From the NCBI RefSeq assembly GCF_964340395.1, contig NC_135560.1, forward strand, positions 24,398,675 through 24,462,674: DNA of 64,000 bases. The letters are read 5' to 3'. The translations under genes were made by a program, and so were the position numbers. Positions 63,976 to 64,000 of the stretch are shown here, piece after piece. Source of the DNA: Glandiceps talaboti. Taxonomy: Eukaryota; Hemichordata; Enteropneusta; Spengelidae. Every line of letters starts with the position of its first letter. The stretch's first letter is position 1. The notes beneath the pieces are model-generated. The model saw only the letters and a program-made list of their open reading frames with translations, searched no databases and was not told the DNA's origin.

Positions 63976-64000
63976 TATAGCAAAGGTGTTCAAAAACATT

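Overview
The window is eukaryotic genomic DNA, almost certainly from an invertebrate animal. It has two intron-rich protein-coding genes with GT-AG introns, an AT-rich background, many micro- and minisatellites, foldback (MITE-like) elements, a tRNA-derived SINE, and an excess of the palindrome ACATGT/TACATGTA. The encoded proteins resemble vertebrate orthologues well enough to identify, but I cannot name the species; a marine deuterostome or lophotrochozoan fits best. LAYOUT: (1) 1-13,569, minus strand: the N-terminal part of cytosolic carboxypeptidase 1 (AGTPBP1/CCP1/Nna1). Eleven coding exons join in one frame and give about 365 residues. The catalytic M14 domain lies beyond the left edge. 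(2) 13,570-31,100: about 17.5 kb with no recognisable coding exon, probably the 5' intron of AGTPBP1. It holds a roughly 0.9-kb 25/26-bp minisatellite, two SINE copies in opposite orientation, a foldback element inserted in a roughly 110-bp tandem array, and several shorter arrays. (3) 31,100-32,420: a CpG-richer segment, the likely shared (bidirectional) promoter of two head-to-head genes. (4) 32,417-63,837, plus strand: the checkpoint kinase ATR. I resolved 43 coding exons whose phases agree at every junction, giving 2,049 codons from the start through HEAT repeats, the UME domain and most of FAT. The kinase domain and FATC lie beyond the right edge. HOW THE GENES RELATE: ATR (DNA-damage checkpoint) and AGTPBP1 (tubulin deglutamylase) have no obvious shared pathway; their arrangement suggests at most co-transcription from one promoter region. 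MAIN UNUSUAL FEATURE: tandem duplications repeatedly straddle exon-intron boundaries. In ATR, the 3' end of an exon plus its 5' splice site is copied downstream at coding exons 13, 21, 36, 38 and 43. The exon-36 donor is followed by 28 further GTAAGT motifs. At ATR coding exon 39, a 136-bp unit (acceptor plus two thirds of the exon) is present three times, apparently without differences. In AGTPBP1 coding exon 11 the 3' splice site is copied at a 58-bp period. In each case I checked, use of an outer copy leads to an early stop, so only the innermost site is productive. ATR intron 15 also carries five 65-bp units, each with an acceptor-like site, 9 nt and a GTAAGT donor. These could insert three residues in frame, but that is speculative. 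Whether this is chance, assembly error or a genome-wide mode of splice-site evolution can be tested with RNA-seq and long reads.
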